This document shows positions 38,565 to 48,239 of a DNA stretch of 64,000 nucleotides, in pieces. Both the position numbers and the translations under genes were made by a program. Each line of letters begins with the position of its first letter. Position 1 is the first letter of the stretch. This DNA comes from Streptococcus suis. Its GTDB lineage: Bacteria; Bacillota; Bacilli; Lactobacillales; Streptococcaceae. The DNA lies in NCBI RefSeq assembly GCF_002960445.1, contig NZ_POJD01000142.1, positions 62,001 through 126,000 of the forward strand. Direction: 5' to 3'. The notes under the pieces are model-generated. The model saw nothing but the letters and a program-made list of their open reading frames with translations, was not told the DNA's origin and searched no databases.

Positions 38565-39302
38565 ATGAATAAGAAATCAGATGACATTATGAATATTTTT
38601 GATTTGATTAAGCTATTTAAAAAGAATGCACTTATGATAGTCATTTGTGCCCTATTTGGTGGTCTTCTTATGGGCTTGTATGCAAATTTTGCAGTGAAAC
38701 CTCAGTATGATTCAAGTGCTCAACTCTTAGTTGCCCAGGATCCGATTGATATTGGTAGTGGTAATACTTATGTACAGGCAGCCAACTCTATCCGAACAAA
38801 TTTGGAAATGATTCCCACCTATCGTGATATTCTTTATGGAGTGCCAGTCCTTGGAAAGGTATCGGAAACGTTTGATGGTAAATATTCGGCAGCAGAATTG
38901 AAAGCGCGTTTAAACTTTGCTCAATCAGAAAACTCCCAGGCTTTTGTTGTGAAGCTCAGGATGGATGACGCAAAGGAAGCGCAAGCTGTTCTTGAAGAAA
39001 TTACAACAGTTTTCAGTCAAACCTTGCAGGAAATTTATAGTCAAGGTTTTGGCAAGGTTGTGGTTCTCTCCCCAGCCTCTTACAATGGTAACAAGGTGTC
39101 ACCCAATATCATTAAAAATAGTATTTCAGGTGTGCTAGCAGGTGTCTTTCTATCATTTGGATTCATTCTTACTAGAAACCTTTTTGACCGAACTGTAAAA
39201 AATGATGCCTTGTTACAAAATCGTAACCTGACACTCTTGACCGAATTATATGATATGACTTCAAAAGAGATTAGTGACGCAAATTACAAATCAAATTTAT
39301 AA
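38565..39302 (+). CDS. Polysaccharide chain-length regulator / tyrosine-kinase adaptor (Wzd/CpsC-like)
   Basis: The 245-residue membrane protein has a first helix (ALMIVICALFGGLLMGLYAN) near residue 22, an extracellular Wzz-type domain (YDSSAQLLVAQDP) and a second helix (ISGVLAGVFLSFGFILTR) near residue 190. This is the CpsC/Wzd layout of Gram-positive polysaccharide loci, in which it activates the CpsD kinase and sets polymer length. Its C-terminal cytoplasmic tail is present. It is followed after 21 bases by the kinase gene. The usual preceding cpsA regulator gene is absent: the next gene upstream is ilvE. Confidence 0.88.
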   Translation: MNKKSDDIMNIFDLIKLFKKNALMIVICALFGGLLMGLYANFAVKPQYDSSAQLLVAQDPIDIGSGNTYVQAANSIRTNLEMIPTYRDILYGVPVLGKVSETFDGKYSAAELKARLNFAQSENSQAFVVKLRMDDAKEAQAVLEEITTVFSQTLQEIYSQGFGKVVVLSPASYNGNKVSPNIIKNSISGVLAGVFLSFGFILTRNLFDRTVKNDALLQNRNLTLLTELYDMTSKEISDANYKSNL

Positions 39303-39323
39303 TACTAGAAAGTGATTCTACAA

Positions 39324-40046
39324 ATGTTTTTCGGAAGAAGAAAGAAACAAGAAAAATTAAATAAACAACAATTACAAGGTTCTCCACTCTATTCTGCAAC
39401 ACAGCCAACAAGTTTGAATGCAGAGCAGATTCGAGTTCTTCGGACTAACTTAGAGTATGCACAGTTGAATGGTAAAATCAAATCAATCGGTATTACCTCT
39501 TCTATACCGGGTGAAGGAAAATCTACTGTTTCAGCTAACTTAGCACATAGTCTTGCTGCAACTGGTAAAAGAGTTTTGATAGTAGATGCTGATTTGCGAA
39601 AACCAACCGTCCATCGGACCTTTAAAGTCTCTAATCAACGAGGATTGACGGACCTTGTTATTGGAAAAGAGGGACGTTTTACACAAAACTTACATTATCT
39701 TACGGACCTAGACTTGTATGTACTTCCTTCAGGCCCTATTCCACCAAATCCATCTGAACTCTTGCAGTCTGAAAATATGAGTAAATTGATGACAGACTTG
39801 GCCAACTACTTTGATTTTGTTATTTATGATTTACCACCTGTAAATAGCGTGACGGATGCACAGATTATTTCCAGAAAAGTAGATGGAATGATTTTAGTAG
39901 TTCGTCAAGGCTATGTCTTAAACACCGAGCTTGAGAAAAGTTTACGGAATTTGAACAATGTTGAGGCGAAACTGATTGGTTATGTCATGAATGATGTTGT
40001 AAAAGAGCAGAAGGGTTCTTACTATTATTATTATGAAAAAGATTGA
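39324..40046 (+). CDS. Bacterial tyrosine kinase (Wze/CpsD-like)
   Basis: This 240-residue cytoplasmic BY-kinase works with the Wzd-like protein before it. It has Walker A SSIPGEGKSTVSANLA, Walker A' VLIVDADLRKP, Walker B FVIYDLPPVNS, and a C-terminal autophosphorylation cluster YYYYYEKD. The ATG at 39324 is preferred, since the in-frame GTG at 39312 overlaps the only purine-rich site (AGAAAG). No cognate CpsB phosphatase gene is found in the window. The next gene overlaps its end by 14 bases. Confidence 0.88.
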   Translation: MFFGRRKKQEKLNKQQLQGSPLYSATQPTSLNAEQIRVLRTNLEYAQLNGKIKSIGITSSIPGEGKSTVSANLAHSLAATGKRVLIVDADLRKPTVHRTFKVSNQRGLTDLVIGKEGRFTQNLHYLTDLDLYVLPSGPIPPNPSELLQSENMSKLMTDLANYFDFVIYDLPPVNSVTDAQIISRKVDGMILVVRQGYVLNTELEKSLRNLNNVEAKLIGYVMNDVVKEQKGSYYYYYEKD

Positions 40047-40971
40047 TGGAAATCAAACAAGAAAACACGCATATTTAATTATGGTCCACCATAATTTTAA
40101 ACAATTATTATTTCTAATCTCTCTTTTAGATGATGTTAGAAATGATATTTATCTACATATTGATAAGAAAATTGACAAAGAAGCATACACATATATATAT
40201 AATGAGATACAGAAGGCTACGTTCAACTCAAAAATATATTTTGTAGACCGTATTGCTGTTTATTGGGGACATTATTCATTTATTGAGGCTGAATATTCTT
40301 TATTTAAAGCATCATCGAGTAATTATGAGTATTCCTATTACCACTTGATTTCAGGTGATGATTTGCCATTAGTATCTCAAGATGCTATCCATCAATTTTT
40401 TAATCAGCATCCCAATAAGTTATTTTTAAAGAAAGCCGAGATCACACCTACTATATATGAGAGGGTAGCTTTCCCTTATATTTTTCCCCGTATAACAGAA
40501 AGGACTTCAAAGTCATTATTTTTTAGGATATGTTATCGTATTTTTAGGAAACTTGAAAAATCCGTCTATAGAATTTTAAAAGTGGATTGCTTTAAAAAGT
40601 TTGGATTGGAGTTGGGAAAAGCTTCTAATTGGGTTTCAATTGATAATCGTATGGTAAAGATTATTCTTGAAAATGAGGGATTAGTAAAAAAGATATTTGA
40701 GAAATCTTTTTGTGGAGATGAACTTTTTATTCCAACCTTAGTCAATCATTATGATTTGGTAGAAGATGTTTATTATTACGAGATAGTTCCAAATGCCATG
40801 GGAGAATTTCAAGGGCACCTTAGATATATCAATTGGTGGGATGGAAATCCATACGTTTGGACAGATTCAGAAAAAGATAAGAGTGAATTGTTGCTTGCGA
40901 AAAAAATGGACATTTTTTCAGCAGAAAATTTGACTGTTCTAGATACCCTAAATCTGGTGAATTTGTATTAA
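40033..40971 (+). CDS. Family 14-like beta-1,6-N-acetylglucosaminyltransferase
   Basis: The 312-residue protein resembles core-2/I-branching enzymes (GT14). It has AYLIMVHHNFKQLLFLISLL, DIYLHIDKKID, VYWGHYSFIEAEYSLFKAS and the YYHLISGDDLPLVS segment. It would add a branching sugar, often GlcNAc, during repeat-unit assembly; donor and linkage are not readable. It overlaps the kinase gene by 14 bases and uses markedly more A and T than the genes before it, suggesting the variable part of the locus starts here. Confidence 0.8.
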   Translation: MKKIDGNQTRKHAYLIMVHHNFKQLLFLISLLDDVRNDIYLHIDKKIDKEAYTYIYNEIQKATFNSKIYFVDRIAVYWGHYSFIEAEYSLFKASSSNYEYSYYHLISGDDLPLVSQDAIHQFFNQHPNKLFLKKAEITPTIYERVAFPYIFPRITERTSKSLFFRICYRIFRKLEKSVYRILKVDCFKKFGLELGKASNWVSIDNRMVKIILENEGLVKKIFEKSFCGDELFIPTLVNHYDLVEDVYYYEIVPNAMGEFQGHLRYINWWDGNPYVWTDSEKDKSELLLAKKMDIFSAENLTVLDTLNLVNLY

Positions 40972-41551
40972 AACTTATTGAGCAAGATAATTTTGACTAA
41001 GAGTAAACATTTTCCGAACGAATTGGGATAAATGACAGAATAATCTCATCAATCTAGTCAGTGCTTGAAGTACTTTTTTTCTATGTTTTCTCTTACGATT
41101 TCTCGCTTAGCAATAATATTTTTTGTTCGTCAGTAGTTCAAATACTTCCTAGACTTTTCGCGCTATCCTTTACTCTACAATGGGGGAGAACAGTACTTCG
41201 ATAGTATCCATTTACGGTACAGTTAATTTTGTAACTCTTAGTCCGTCGCGCTACCTAAGGTACGCGACGAAAGTAATACAAAAAACTCCAAAGCTAATAC
41301 AATATAGGTTTTTAAGCCGATTGTAGAGCGAATGGAGGAGAAAACATTTTAATGGATGACTTCTTCACGAGCATAAATTTAGTAAGTCTGTATCACATGA
41401 TATAGTCCTTGTTGCTGGATTGTAAAAGAGTATGAAGAATTTCGATTGGGATTATGGGACATTGTATGAACGATTCTTGAAATGGCTGATGTTAATTACT
41501 CAAATCTCAAATTTAAACCACCCGTTTAAGGAGTGGTTGTGTTTCTATTTA
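40972..41551 (+). other. Gene-free 580-base gap with a possible transposase remnant
   Basis: No credible intact gene is seen. A hairpin GTCGCG/CGCGAC occurs near 41252-41278. At about 41430-41545 a broken frame reads NFDWDYGTLYERFLKWLMLI, which resembles the WxxVYxRFxRW stretch of IS5-type transposases. A CCACCC/GAGTGG hairpin near the end may stop the minus-strand gene that follows. The insertion-sequence assignment is weak. Confidence 0.3.
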
Positions 41552-42493
41552 TTATCTATTTGAGAGAAAATGATTAAGAAGTCGTCCTAATTTATAACTA
41601 GATGGCAATAGATATACCTTTATTATGTAGCGGTGATATGGCAAAGTTTTTTTATAAAAAGTAGATAGGTATGGATTCTTGAGGTAGTGCATTGAGCGAA
41701 GTAAACTTACGGCTTCAGAATAGGCTTTTTTGTCACCGATTTTAATGCTGTTTGCGGTCATTTGAAGTAAATCTTCAATCGCTTTGAAGGCAAAATATTC
41801 GGAATAATTTGGATTTCTTTTACCTAAGGTAATATTATTTAACATTGAATTTTGATTTACCTTAGGATTTGGTGTCGTACTGAGTGATCCGTTTCGCGAG
41901 CGATAAAAATAGAGTTGTTCAGGGACAGTGGAGATATGATTGGCATGAATCATCAATTCAAAATAGACTCCTTCTCCCATTCCTGATAAAAATCGAAAAT
42001 GAATATGGTCTATTAAATTCCTGGATACAATGCGAGCAGTAGGATGTGTGTTATGATAGATATCTTTCAATTCTGCTTTTCCGTAAACAGGTTTAAAGGA
42101 TAATTTCTTCTTTTTACCATTAGAGGACAGATTATCCTTATAACAAAGAACAATTTCTGCATTTTCTTTCTTTGCTTGGGTGTAAAGTTTCTCTAACATG
42201 TCACTTTTGATAACATCATCTGAGTCGACAAATGAAATGAACTCGCCACTTGATAACTCGATTCCTTTATTTCGAGCATCCCCAACCCCCATATTTTCAG
42301 GAAGGTCAATGATGGTAATGCGATTATCGTTTTGTTTATATTGTTTTAAAATTTCTAGTGAATGATCGGTTGAACAATCGTTCACTAGAATTAACTCAAT
42401 ATCTTTTAAACTTTGTTGGAGAATTGATTGGATGCAATCTCCGATATATTTCTCTGTGTTATATACAGGTACAATGATTGAAATTTTAGGCAT
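41552..42493 (-). CDS. Family 2 glycosyltransferase
   Basis: This is a 313-residue GT-A enzyme: MPKISIIVPVYNTEKYIGDC, ILVNDCSTDHSLEIL, the metal-binding FISFVDSDDVI and a C-terminal region rich in aromatic and basic residues. It is typical of capsule side-chain transferases; donor and acceptor are unknown. It runs opposite to the genes on both sides, diverging from the Wzy-like gene across about 150 bases. It probably adds one sugar of the repeat unit. Confidence 0.85.
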   Translation of the reverse strand: MPKISIIVPVYNTEKYIGDCIQSILQQSLKDIELILVNDCSTDHSLEILKQYKQNDNRITIIDLPENMGVGDARNKGIELSSGEFISFVDSDDVIKSDMLEKLYTQAKKENAEIVLCYKDNLSSNGKKKKLSFKPVYGKAELKDIYHNTHPTARIVSRNLIDHIHFRFLSGMGEGVYFELMIHANHISTVPEQLYFYRSRNGSLSTTPNPKVNQNSMLNNITLGKRNPNYSEYFAFKAIEDLLQMTANSIKIGDKKAYSEAVSLLRSMHYLKNPYLSTFYKKTLPYHRYIIKVYLLPSSYKLGRLLNHFLSNR

Positions 42494-42640
42494 ACATATA
42501 TTCCTCTCTGTTTGAAATTATATCATAAAATTCCTAAGAAAACTGCTTTTGGAATATCTAATAATTTCCTAAGAGATGTGAAACATATCATTTGCTTAAC
42601 AAAATTTAAGGTGAATTTATATAGTAAGGAGTATTGACAT

Positions 42641-43837
42641 ATGATAGATAATAGACTATTTAATAAATGGGGTATCTCCTTTTTCTATATCTCTATGGCG
42701 ATTTATCCCTTTAACATTTTATTATCGCTTCTTTTTCAAAAAATCGGAGCTTCATTTATAGCAGCAAGAAGTATTTTTATTTGCTATGCACTAGTTTATC
42801 TTTTGGCAATCTATATTTTGGTGAAATTTGGTTTTTCGTTAAAACGATTAACGGTACTCTACTTCATATACATTTTATACTTCATTTTGTTTTTGACCAG
42901 TCCTCAATCAGTTAAGTCAGTTTATACTAGCACAGTCATGATCATGATTTACATCTATTACCTACCCTACTCAGTGCTTATTTTAACTAGAATAAGTGAT
43001 TTTCGTCAACTATTCACTAGTAAAGTGATTGAGTACATGAATTACTTGTTAATAGTTGGTGCATTTGTTTCTAAGTATTTCTTTCAGAATCAGACCAATT
43101 ATATGACCTTTTCTTATCAGCTGTTACCAATTTGGATGCTATTTACCTTTAGTTTCATTCGCCGACCGACACTGCTTAAGGCAGGAGTTGCTTTAGTTAT
43201 GTTGCTAGAGGGAGTTATATATGGTGCTCGCGGTCCATTGATCTGGTTGGTTATCGGAGCAGTGGCCTATTTCATCTTTCTGGCGTTTGAAAACAAGTTC
43301 ATCAGCAACCTATCCTTGAAGAAAGTATCACAAATCGTTCTATGGCTGGGGCTTTTCATAGGAATTTTCTCAGTTGCAAGAAAATCATTACCTACACTCA
43401 ACATTGAAAATTCTTATATTTTAAATCGTTTGGAACAAGGGAACATCGGAGTGAGTACAGGTAGAAATGAAATGATTGACATAGCCATTAACTATTTAAA
43501 ACAGATGGGCGGTGAAATAAACGGATTGTTTTTCGACCGTACCCTCATGCCGGATAATATTTACGTTCATAATTTTATATTAGAAACCTATCTATCATTT
43601 GGTTGGTTTATTGGGACCGTGATACTGGTTTCATTGGCTTATTTCGTAGGAAAAACGTTTCTGTACTCTAATAATACCAATAGAAAAGTAATTATCTTTG
43701 CTATTTCAGCCTTTTTCTTAAAATATTTTTTAACTGGAAGTATGTATGAAGGAGATAGTTTTATCATTATGATGGCCCTTGTTTGTGCTATCTATAGTCA
43801 AGCAAAACAAGAAAGAATAATGTCTGATATTGACTAA
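42641..43837 (+). CDS. Wzy-like polysaccharide polymerase
   Basis: The 398-residue protein has ten or more membrane helices and a hydrophilic loop between them containing the conserved VSTGRNEMIDIA near residue 268 (compare the SGR of O-antigen polymerases). A larger extracellular loop with GLFFDRTLMPDNIYVHNFIL follows. This topology fits a Wzy polymerase that joins repeat units outside the membrane. Sequence conservation in this family is very low, so the call rests on topology and neighbours. AAGGAG precedes the ATG. It converges with the flippase gene on a shared terminator. Confidence 0.75.
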   Translation: MIDNRLFNKWGISFFYISMAIYPFNILLSLLFQKIGASFIAARSIFICYALVYLLAIYILVKFGFSLKRLTVLYFIYILYFILFLTSPQSVKSVYTSTVMIMIYIYYLPYSVLILTRISDFRQLFTSKVIEYMNYLLIVGAFVSKYFFQNQTNYMTFSYQLLPIWMLFTFSFIRRPTLLKAGVALVMLLEGVIYGARGPLIWLVIGAVAYFIFLAFENKFISNLSLKKVSQIVLWLGLFIGIFSVARKSLPTLNIENSYILNRLEQGNIGVSTGRNEMIDIAINYLKQMGGEINGLFFDRTLMPDNIYVHNFILETYLSFGWFIGTVILVSLAYFVGKTFLYSNNTNRKVIIFAISAFFLKYFLTGSMYEGDSFIIMMALVCAIYSQAKQERIMSDID

Positions 43838-43838
43838 T

Positions 43839-43896
43839 CAAAAAACTCTATTGTCCCAAGCTATTGGTAGCTATGGGAGCAATAGAGTTTTTTGAT
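43839..43896. terminator. Bidirectional terminator between Wzy-like and Wzx-like genes
   Basis: AAAAAACTCTATTG and CAATAGAGTTTTTT form a long perfect stem around an imperfect centre, with A and T runs at either end between convergent genes. Confidence 0.88.
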
Positions 43897-45371
43897 TACT
43901 TGATCATTGAGAGAATGTTTTTTTGAAGTATAAAGCGATTGAGGAGATAGGAAATTCCGCTAGTAAGGACGACACTACATAGACCAAACAGTCCCCAGCT
44001 TATAAAATTAGTAATCCATTTTGTCAATGGAAGGAAAATCAGACAGGAAGTAGACACAGTTAGCATATCAACCAATAGTTGCCATTTCAGATGGTGTAAC
44101 TGTGCCTGTAGGATATGCCGATAGCAGTACCAAATATAGTAAAAGAGGCTAAATAATAGTGATATACCTGTTCCGATTGCTACCCCAATGAGCTGCCAAT
44201 GAAAGACAAGGCCGATAGAGATTGCTAGATTAAGGAAGGCCTCCGAATAGGTTCCAACTTGTGTTTCCTTAAAACTTCCTGCTGAAAAAACCAGTGTACG
44301 ATAAGGCAAGCGCAGGGCGTTGATAAAGATAGCCAAGGTCATCAGATAACCAAACAAGGGCTGGTTATAATTCGCATCCGTTATGCGTTGGGTATATAGG
44401 ATGACAAATGGTGTAATCAATTGGAAGGTAGTGCTTAACAAAATTGTGGCAGCGGTATGGATAGTCCATTCAATTTTATTAAACTGTTCATGTAAAACAG
44501 TTCTATCTTCTAAATGGAGTGCGCGTCCAAGAAACGGTCGCAGACCGCTGGTTGCTGCGTTTAAGAAAGTCTTTATCCCCTGAAAAACGGTATTATAAAC
44601 AGCGTAAACAGAAACCTGAGAAAGACTAGCAAAGAGTGATAGGATGACCACATCTGTACTTTCTTGAATGGTATAGGCGATATGCTGACCAATACCATAC
44701 CACTGTTGTTTGATTTTGTAGTCTTTATCAATATTTTTCTTGGAAATGTGGTAGTGCTTGTGGACATAGAAACTAATGCAGATGGGTGGAAGTATGAACA
44801 CAAGAGAGGAAATGAATTTTACTAGGTAAATACTTTGTCCACTGTTAATCAAGAAAATAGATAGAGCTAAGTTTATGATATTAGCAGTTCCTTGCAATAC
44901 TTCCTTGATATAAGCTCGTTGGTCGGAACCTAAAATGATTTGACTGGTAATGCCTACAAAGAATTGCAGAAGGTGGGAGAGGGATAGTATCAAAGTTAAC
45001 CCCATAATTTGAATACTGGAAACATTGCCAGTTAAGGTTTGAGGTAGGATTAAGAACAAGCAACCAATATAGACCAACAAGGCCAGACCAATCCGGTTGA
45101 AAAAAACTTTAGATTTATAGTAAATGGTTGATAATTGGTTAAAGTCCCCATCTAAAATTGGTTTATATAAACTCGCTTGAATAACAGTAGCCATTCCAAG
45201 ATCGAGAAGACTGATTAAGTTGAGGTATTGGGAAATACTTGACATCAATCCGTTAATTTCTGTACCATAGGCAGTGATAAATAATCTTGGTAATATTAGA
45301 CTGCAAATGATGGAGATACATTTATTGAGTAAGGAAATTAGTCCATTGAGTTTTAGTGATTTTGTATTCAT
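43896..45371 (-). CDS. Wzx-like polysaccharide flippase
   Basis: The 491-residue protein has about 12-14 membrane helices in the MATE/PST pattern, starting NGLISLLNKCISIICSLILP with a conserved INGLMSSISQYLNLISLLDL. It would move lipid-linked repeat units across the membrane. PST-type flippases diverge strongly, so substrate cannot be named. It lies on the minus strand upstream of the shared terminator, next to another minus-strand glycosyltransferase gene with which it may be co-transcribed. Confidence 0.83.
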   Translation of the reverse strand: MNTKSLKLNGLISLLNKCISIICSLILPRLFITAYGTEINGLMSSISQYLNLISLLDLGMATVIQASLYKPILDGDFNQLSTIYYKSKVFFNRIGLALLVYIGCLFLILPQTLTGNVSSIQIMGLTLILSLSHLLQFFVGITSQIILGSDQRAYIKEVLQGTANIINLALSIFLINSGQSIYLVKFISSLVFILPPICISFYVHKHYHISKKNIDKDYKIKQQWYGIGQHIAYTIQESTDVVILSLFASLSQVSVYAVYNTVFQGIKTFLNAATSGLRPFLGRALHLEDRTVLHEQFNKIEWTIHTAATILLSTTFQLITPFVILYTQRITDANYNQPLFGYLMTLAIFINALRLPYRTLVFSAGSFKETQVGTYSEAFLNLAISIGLVFHWQLIGVAIGTGISLLFSLFYYIWYCYRHILQAQLHHLKWQLLVDMLTVSTSCLIFLPLTKWITNFISWGLFGLCSVVLTSGISYLLNRFILQKNILSMIK

Positions 45372-45478
45372 AGAGCTTGCAACTTTCTAACAAAGGACAA
45401 ATATCGCAATTACGTTTCTTTGATAAAGGGAACGAAATTTGATAAAATAGTAACAAATAATATCTTTGAATAGTAATA

Positions 45479-46381
45479 TTATCTAGAAATAAGATTTTGT
45501 TTCACTTGTAATAGTTTTTTTAGTGCAGAATAGCCGAATAGGGAGCAGGTCCAATACAGAAATGGAACAAATCTAGGTTTGATTTGAATCGATTTCCATA
45601 ATTGTTGACGAGTTTCTTTTATCTGGCCTAGTTTGAAGTAGCGCATAGCAAGATAATACTCCTGATAGGCCAGTAAGTCCTTTTCTGGAAGCGCCTGTAA
45701 TGTTTGGTTGATGGCGCGTGCTTTTTTAGATACAATTTGGTAACCCTGAATGACCTTGGTAGAGTTTTTGGAAATACTGTCTTCTTGCACCTCATAGGCA
45801 ACTAAATCTTCTGCCAGTTTGTAGCCCTGACTGACCTGGAGGAGTTTTAGAAACAGGTCCCAGTCCTGACAGCTGAGTAGATTACTATCTAATCCACCGA
45901 CCTGTTGAAATAGCTCCTTCCTTACCATTAGGGTAGAGAATCCACCTAGGTTATTTTGCTTAATTGTTTCTTTTAGTGGAATAATTCCTTCTGAAAGAGT
46001 GTGAACTGCCTTAGCACCAAAACCAGTCACAACAAAACCAACTTCTGGTCGGTCTTGTAAAATACGAACTTGTTTTTCAAGTTTTGTTGGTAGAAAATAA
46101 TCATCCGAATCAAGGAAAGCGAGGTACTCTCCTCTAGCCTTTTCTACCCCTATATTCCGACAAGCATTGGCACCACTATTTTCCTCAACGACAAAGAGTG
46201 AAAGATTGTCCTGTTGCTTTTGTAAGTCTTGAATGATTGAAACAGATTGGTCAGTTGATTGATCGTCAACTACGATGATTTCTACATTTGAATAATGTTG
46301 TTGATTGACGCTTTCGATGGCTCTTTGGATTAGATGTTGGCGATTAAAGTTCGGAATAATGACTGAGATAAGTGGTTTCAT
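45479..46381 (-). CDS. Family 2 glycosyltransferase
   Basis: This 300-residue GT-A enzyme shows ISVIIPNFNRQHLIQRAIES, IIVVDDQSTDQSVSII, FLDSDDYFLPTK, and CQDWDLFLKLL, a form of the catalytic-base ED motif. The C-terminus has a weak hydrophobic stretch. It probably adds one sugar to the repeat unit; donor unknown. It is transcribed toward the flippase gene (107 bases) and diverges from the next glycosyltransferase. Confidence 0.85.
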   Translation of the reverse strand: MKPLISVIIPNFNRQHLIQRAIESVNQQHYSNVEIIVVDDQSTDQSVSIIQDLQKQQDNLSLFVVEENSGANACRNIGVEKARGEYLAFLDSDDYFLPTKLEKQVRILQDRPEVGFVVTGFGAKAVHTLSEGIIPLKETIKQNNLGGFSTLMVRKELFQQVGGLDSNLLSCQDWDLFLKLLQVSQGYKLAEDLVAYEVQEDSISKNSTKVIQGYQIVSKKARAINQTLQALPEKDLLAYQEYYLAMRYFKLGQIKETRQQLWKSIQIKPRFVPFLYWTCSLFGYSALKKLLQVKQNLISR

Positions 46382-46547
46382 GAAAATATCCTTCTAAGTT
46401 TCTATACATAATATTACAACAGGATAGTCTTTTTTTCAAATCTCGTCTATTGGTTTGATTGATTTTTTAGGACGCGCATGAATGTTTTAAAATACTAGAT
46501 TGAAATGTGAATTTAAAAGTTAGTTATTGATAAAGGATACATGATAT

Positions 46548-47321
46548 ATGACGAACCAAGCATATGACACTCCACTGGTTAGTGTCATTATTCCAGTTTA
46601 TAATGCCTCGCAGTTTATTGAAGAAACCATTCAGTCTGTCCTTAAACAGACTTATCAGCATTTTGAAATCATCCTTGTAGATGATGTTTCAACGGACGCA
46701 TCGGTATCTATCATTAGAAAAATGATGGTGACAGATAAGCGCATTTCCTTGCTTGAGAATGAAGTCAATTCAGGGGTCGCTCTTGCACGAAATAGGGGAG
46801 TTGCGGCTTCGACAGGGCGATTTATTTGTTTCTTAGATGCCGATGATCTTTGGACTCCGACGAAACTGGAAAAGCAGGTGGCCTTTACCTTGAACAATGG
46901 CTATGCCTTCACTTTTACTTCTTACCAATTTGCAGATGAGAGCGGGATAGCCCTAAAGGCACCACTCCATGTACCAGGCAAGATTTCTTATCAACAAGCG
47001 CTTGGTAATCATACGATTTTTACATCGACGGTCATGCTAGATCTCAATCAACTTACTAAGAAAGATATTGAAATGCCCGATGTTCGTAGGGGACAGGATA
47101 CTGCTACCTGGTGGAAAATATTGAAGTTGACAGACTACGCTTATAGTATCGATGAGCCACTCTCGATATACAGAAGAACATCGGCATCTTTGTCTGCTAA
47201 TAAGTTTGCCGCTGTAAAACGTACTTGGAATTTATTTAGAAATGTAGAAGGTCTGTCTTTGTGGCAAACCATTCCTCCATTTTGTAGCTATGCCATAAAT
47301 GCCATAAAAAGAAGATTATAA
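46548..47321 (+). CDS. Family 2 glycosyltransferase
   Basis: This 257-residue GT-A enzyme contains VSVIIPVYNASQFIEETIQS, ILVDDVSTDASVSII, FLDADDLWTPTKLEKQ and RRGQDTATWWKILK. The short form with LSIYRRTSASLS near the end is common among capsule transferases. Donor is unknown. It starts the last plus-strand run of the locus, and the next gene follows after nine bases. Confidence 0.85.
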   Translation: MTNQAYDTPLVSVIIPVYNASQFIEETIQSVLKQTYQHFEIILVDDVSTDASVSIIRKMMVTDKRISLLENEVNSGVALARNRGVAASTGRFICFLDADDLWTPTKLEKQVAFTLNNGYAFTFTSYQFADESGIALKAPLHVPGKISYQQALGNHTIFTSTVMLDLNQLTKKDIEMPDVRRGQDTATWWKILKLTDYAYSIDEPLSIYRRTSASLSANKFAAVKRTWNLFRNVEGLSLWQTIPPFCSYAINAIKRRL

Positions 47322-47330
47322 GGAGAAACG

Positions 47331-48119
47331 ATGGTTGTACTCGTCGCAACATTAAATACAGAAAATGTCCCTAAACTGATTGAAGAAATGAATTTGAAGA
47401 CAGTAGATACCATCGTGATCAACCAGTCTAGTGCAGGTAGAGAAGGGACAGTCATTGAACAGTGTCAACAAGCAACCATTGTTTATAGTGAGCGACTTGG
47501 TTTGAGTGCTAGTCGTAACGAAGCGATTTCCTATGCTCAGAGTGAGGATATTTGTCAGATTGCTGATGATGATATGATTTTTGTTGATAATTATAAGGAA
47601 ATTGTTGAGAATGCCTATAAGGAATTTCCAGAAGCAGACATAATTGTTTTTTATGTTGATCTTGAAAATCATGCTATCGCAAGAAGTAGTATTCCAAAAG
47701 GTAGAATGCACTATCTTAATGCCATGCGCACCTCATCCGTCCAAATCAGTTTTAAAAAGTCCAGCTTAGAGAGAGTAGGACTTAAATTTGATGAACGGTT
47801 TGGCATAGGAGCAACATATGGTTCGGGTGAAGAGAATATTCTCTTGTTTGACGCACTGAGAAAGGGATTAAAACTTTATAGCTATCCCGTAAAAATTGCT
47901 TCCTTACGAGAAAGAGCATCTCACTGGGACAGGTCACACACTCCTGAAAACTGTCGCAAACGTGGTGCTATATATAAGCGGATGACAAACTATTGGTATT
48001 GGATATTGATTATCCAATTTGCTATTCGTAAGCGAAAGCAAATGTTACCTGAAATTTCCTTATTTGATAATATCCGCTATATGTTTCAAGGAGCAAGAGA
48101 ATTTTCTAAATTGAAATAA
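47331..48119 (+). CDS. Glycosyltransferase-like protein (GT-A fold)
   Basis: The 262-residue protein has a reduced GT-A domain: VVLVATLNTENVPKLIEEM, ERLGLSASRNEAISYA, the metal-binding ICQIADDDMIFVDNY, and GSGEENILLFDALRKGLKL, an acceptor-side motif. The N-terminal strand lacks the usual VIIPxYN signature, so it belongs to a divergent group. It closely follows the previous glycosyltransferase (nine bases, with AAGGAG) and is probably translated with it. Its donor is unknown. Confidence 0.75.
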   Translation: MVVLVATLNTENVPKLIEEMNLKTVDTIVINQSSAGREGTVIEQCQQATIVYSERLGLSASRNEAISYAQSEDICQIADDDMIFVDNYKEIVENAYKEFPEADIIVFYVDLENHAIARSSIPKGRMHYLNAMRTSSVQISFKKSSLERVGLKFDERFGIGATYGSGEENILLFDALRKGLKLYSYPVKIASLRERASHWDRSHTPENCRKRGAIYKRMTNYWYWILIIQFAIRKRKQMLPEISLFDNIRYMFQGAREFSKLK

Positions 48120-48146
48120 TATAATGATATAAATGTCAAAAAATTA

Positions 48147-48155
48147 TGTTATAAT
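48147..48155 (+). promoter_or_regulatory. Extended -10 promoter before the initiating transferase
   Basis: TGTTATAAT (TGnTATAAT) lies 84 bases before the GTG start, so the last two genes may form their own unit with a long leader. Confidence 0.5.
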
Positions 48156-48239
48156 TAAGGAAAAATGGTGGAACACAATTTAAATTTACAATTTAGTTGG
48201 CAAATAATCACAAAAAATAAATAAGGATAGGTAGAGATA

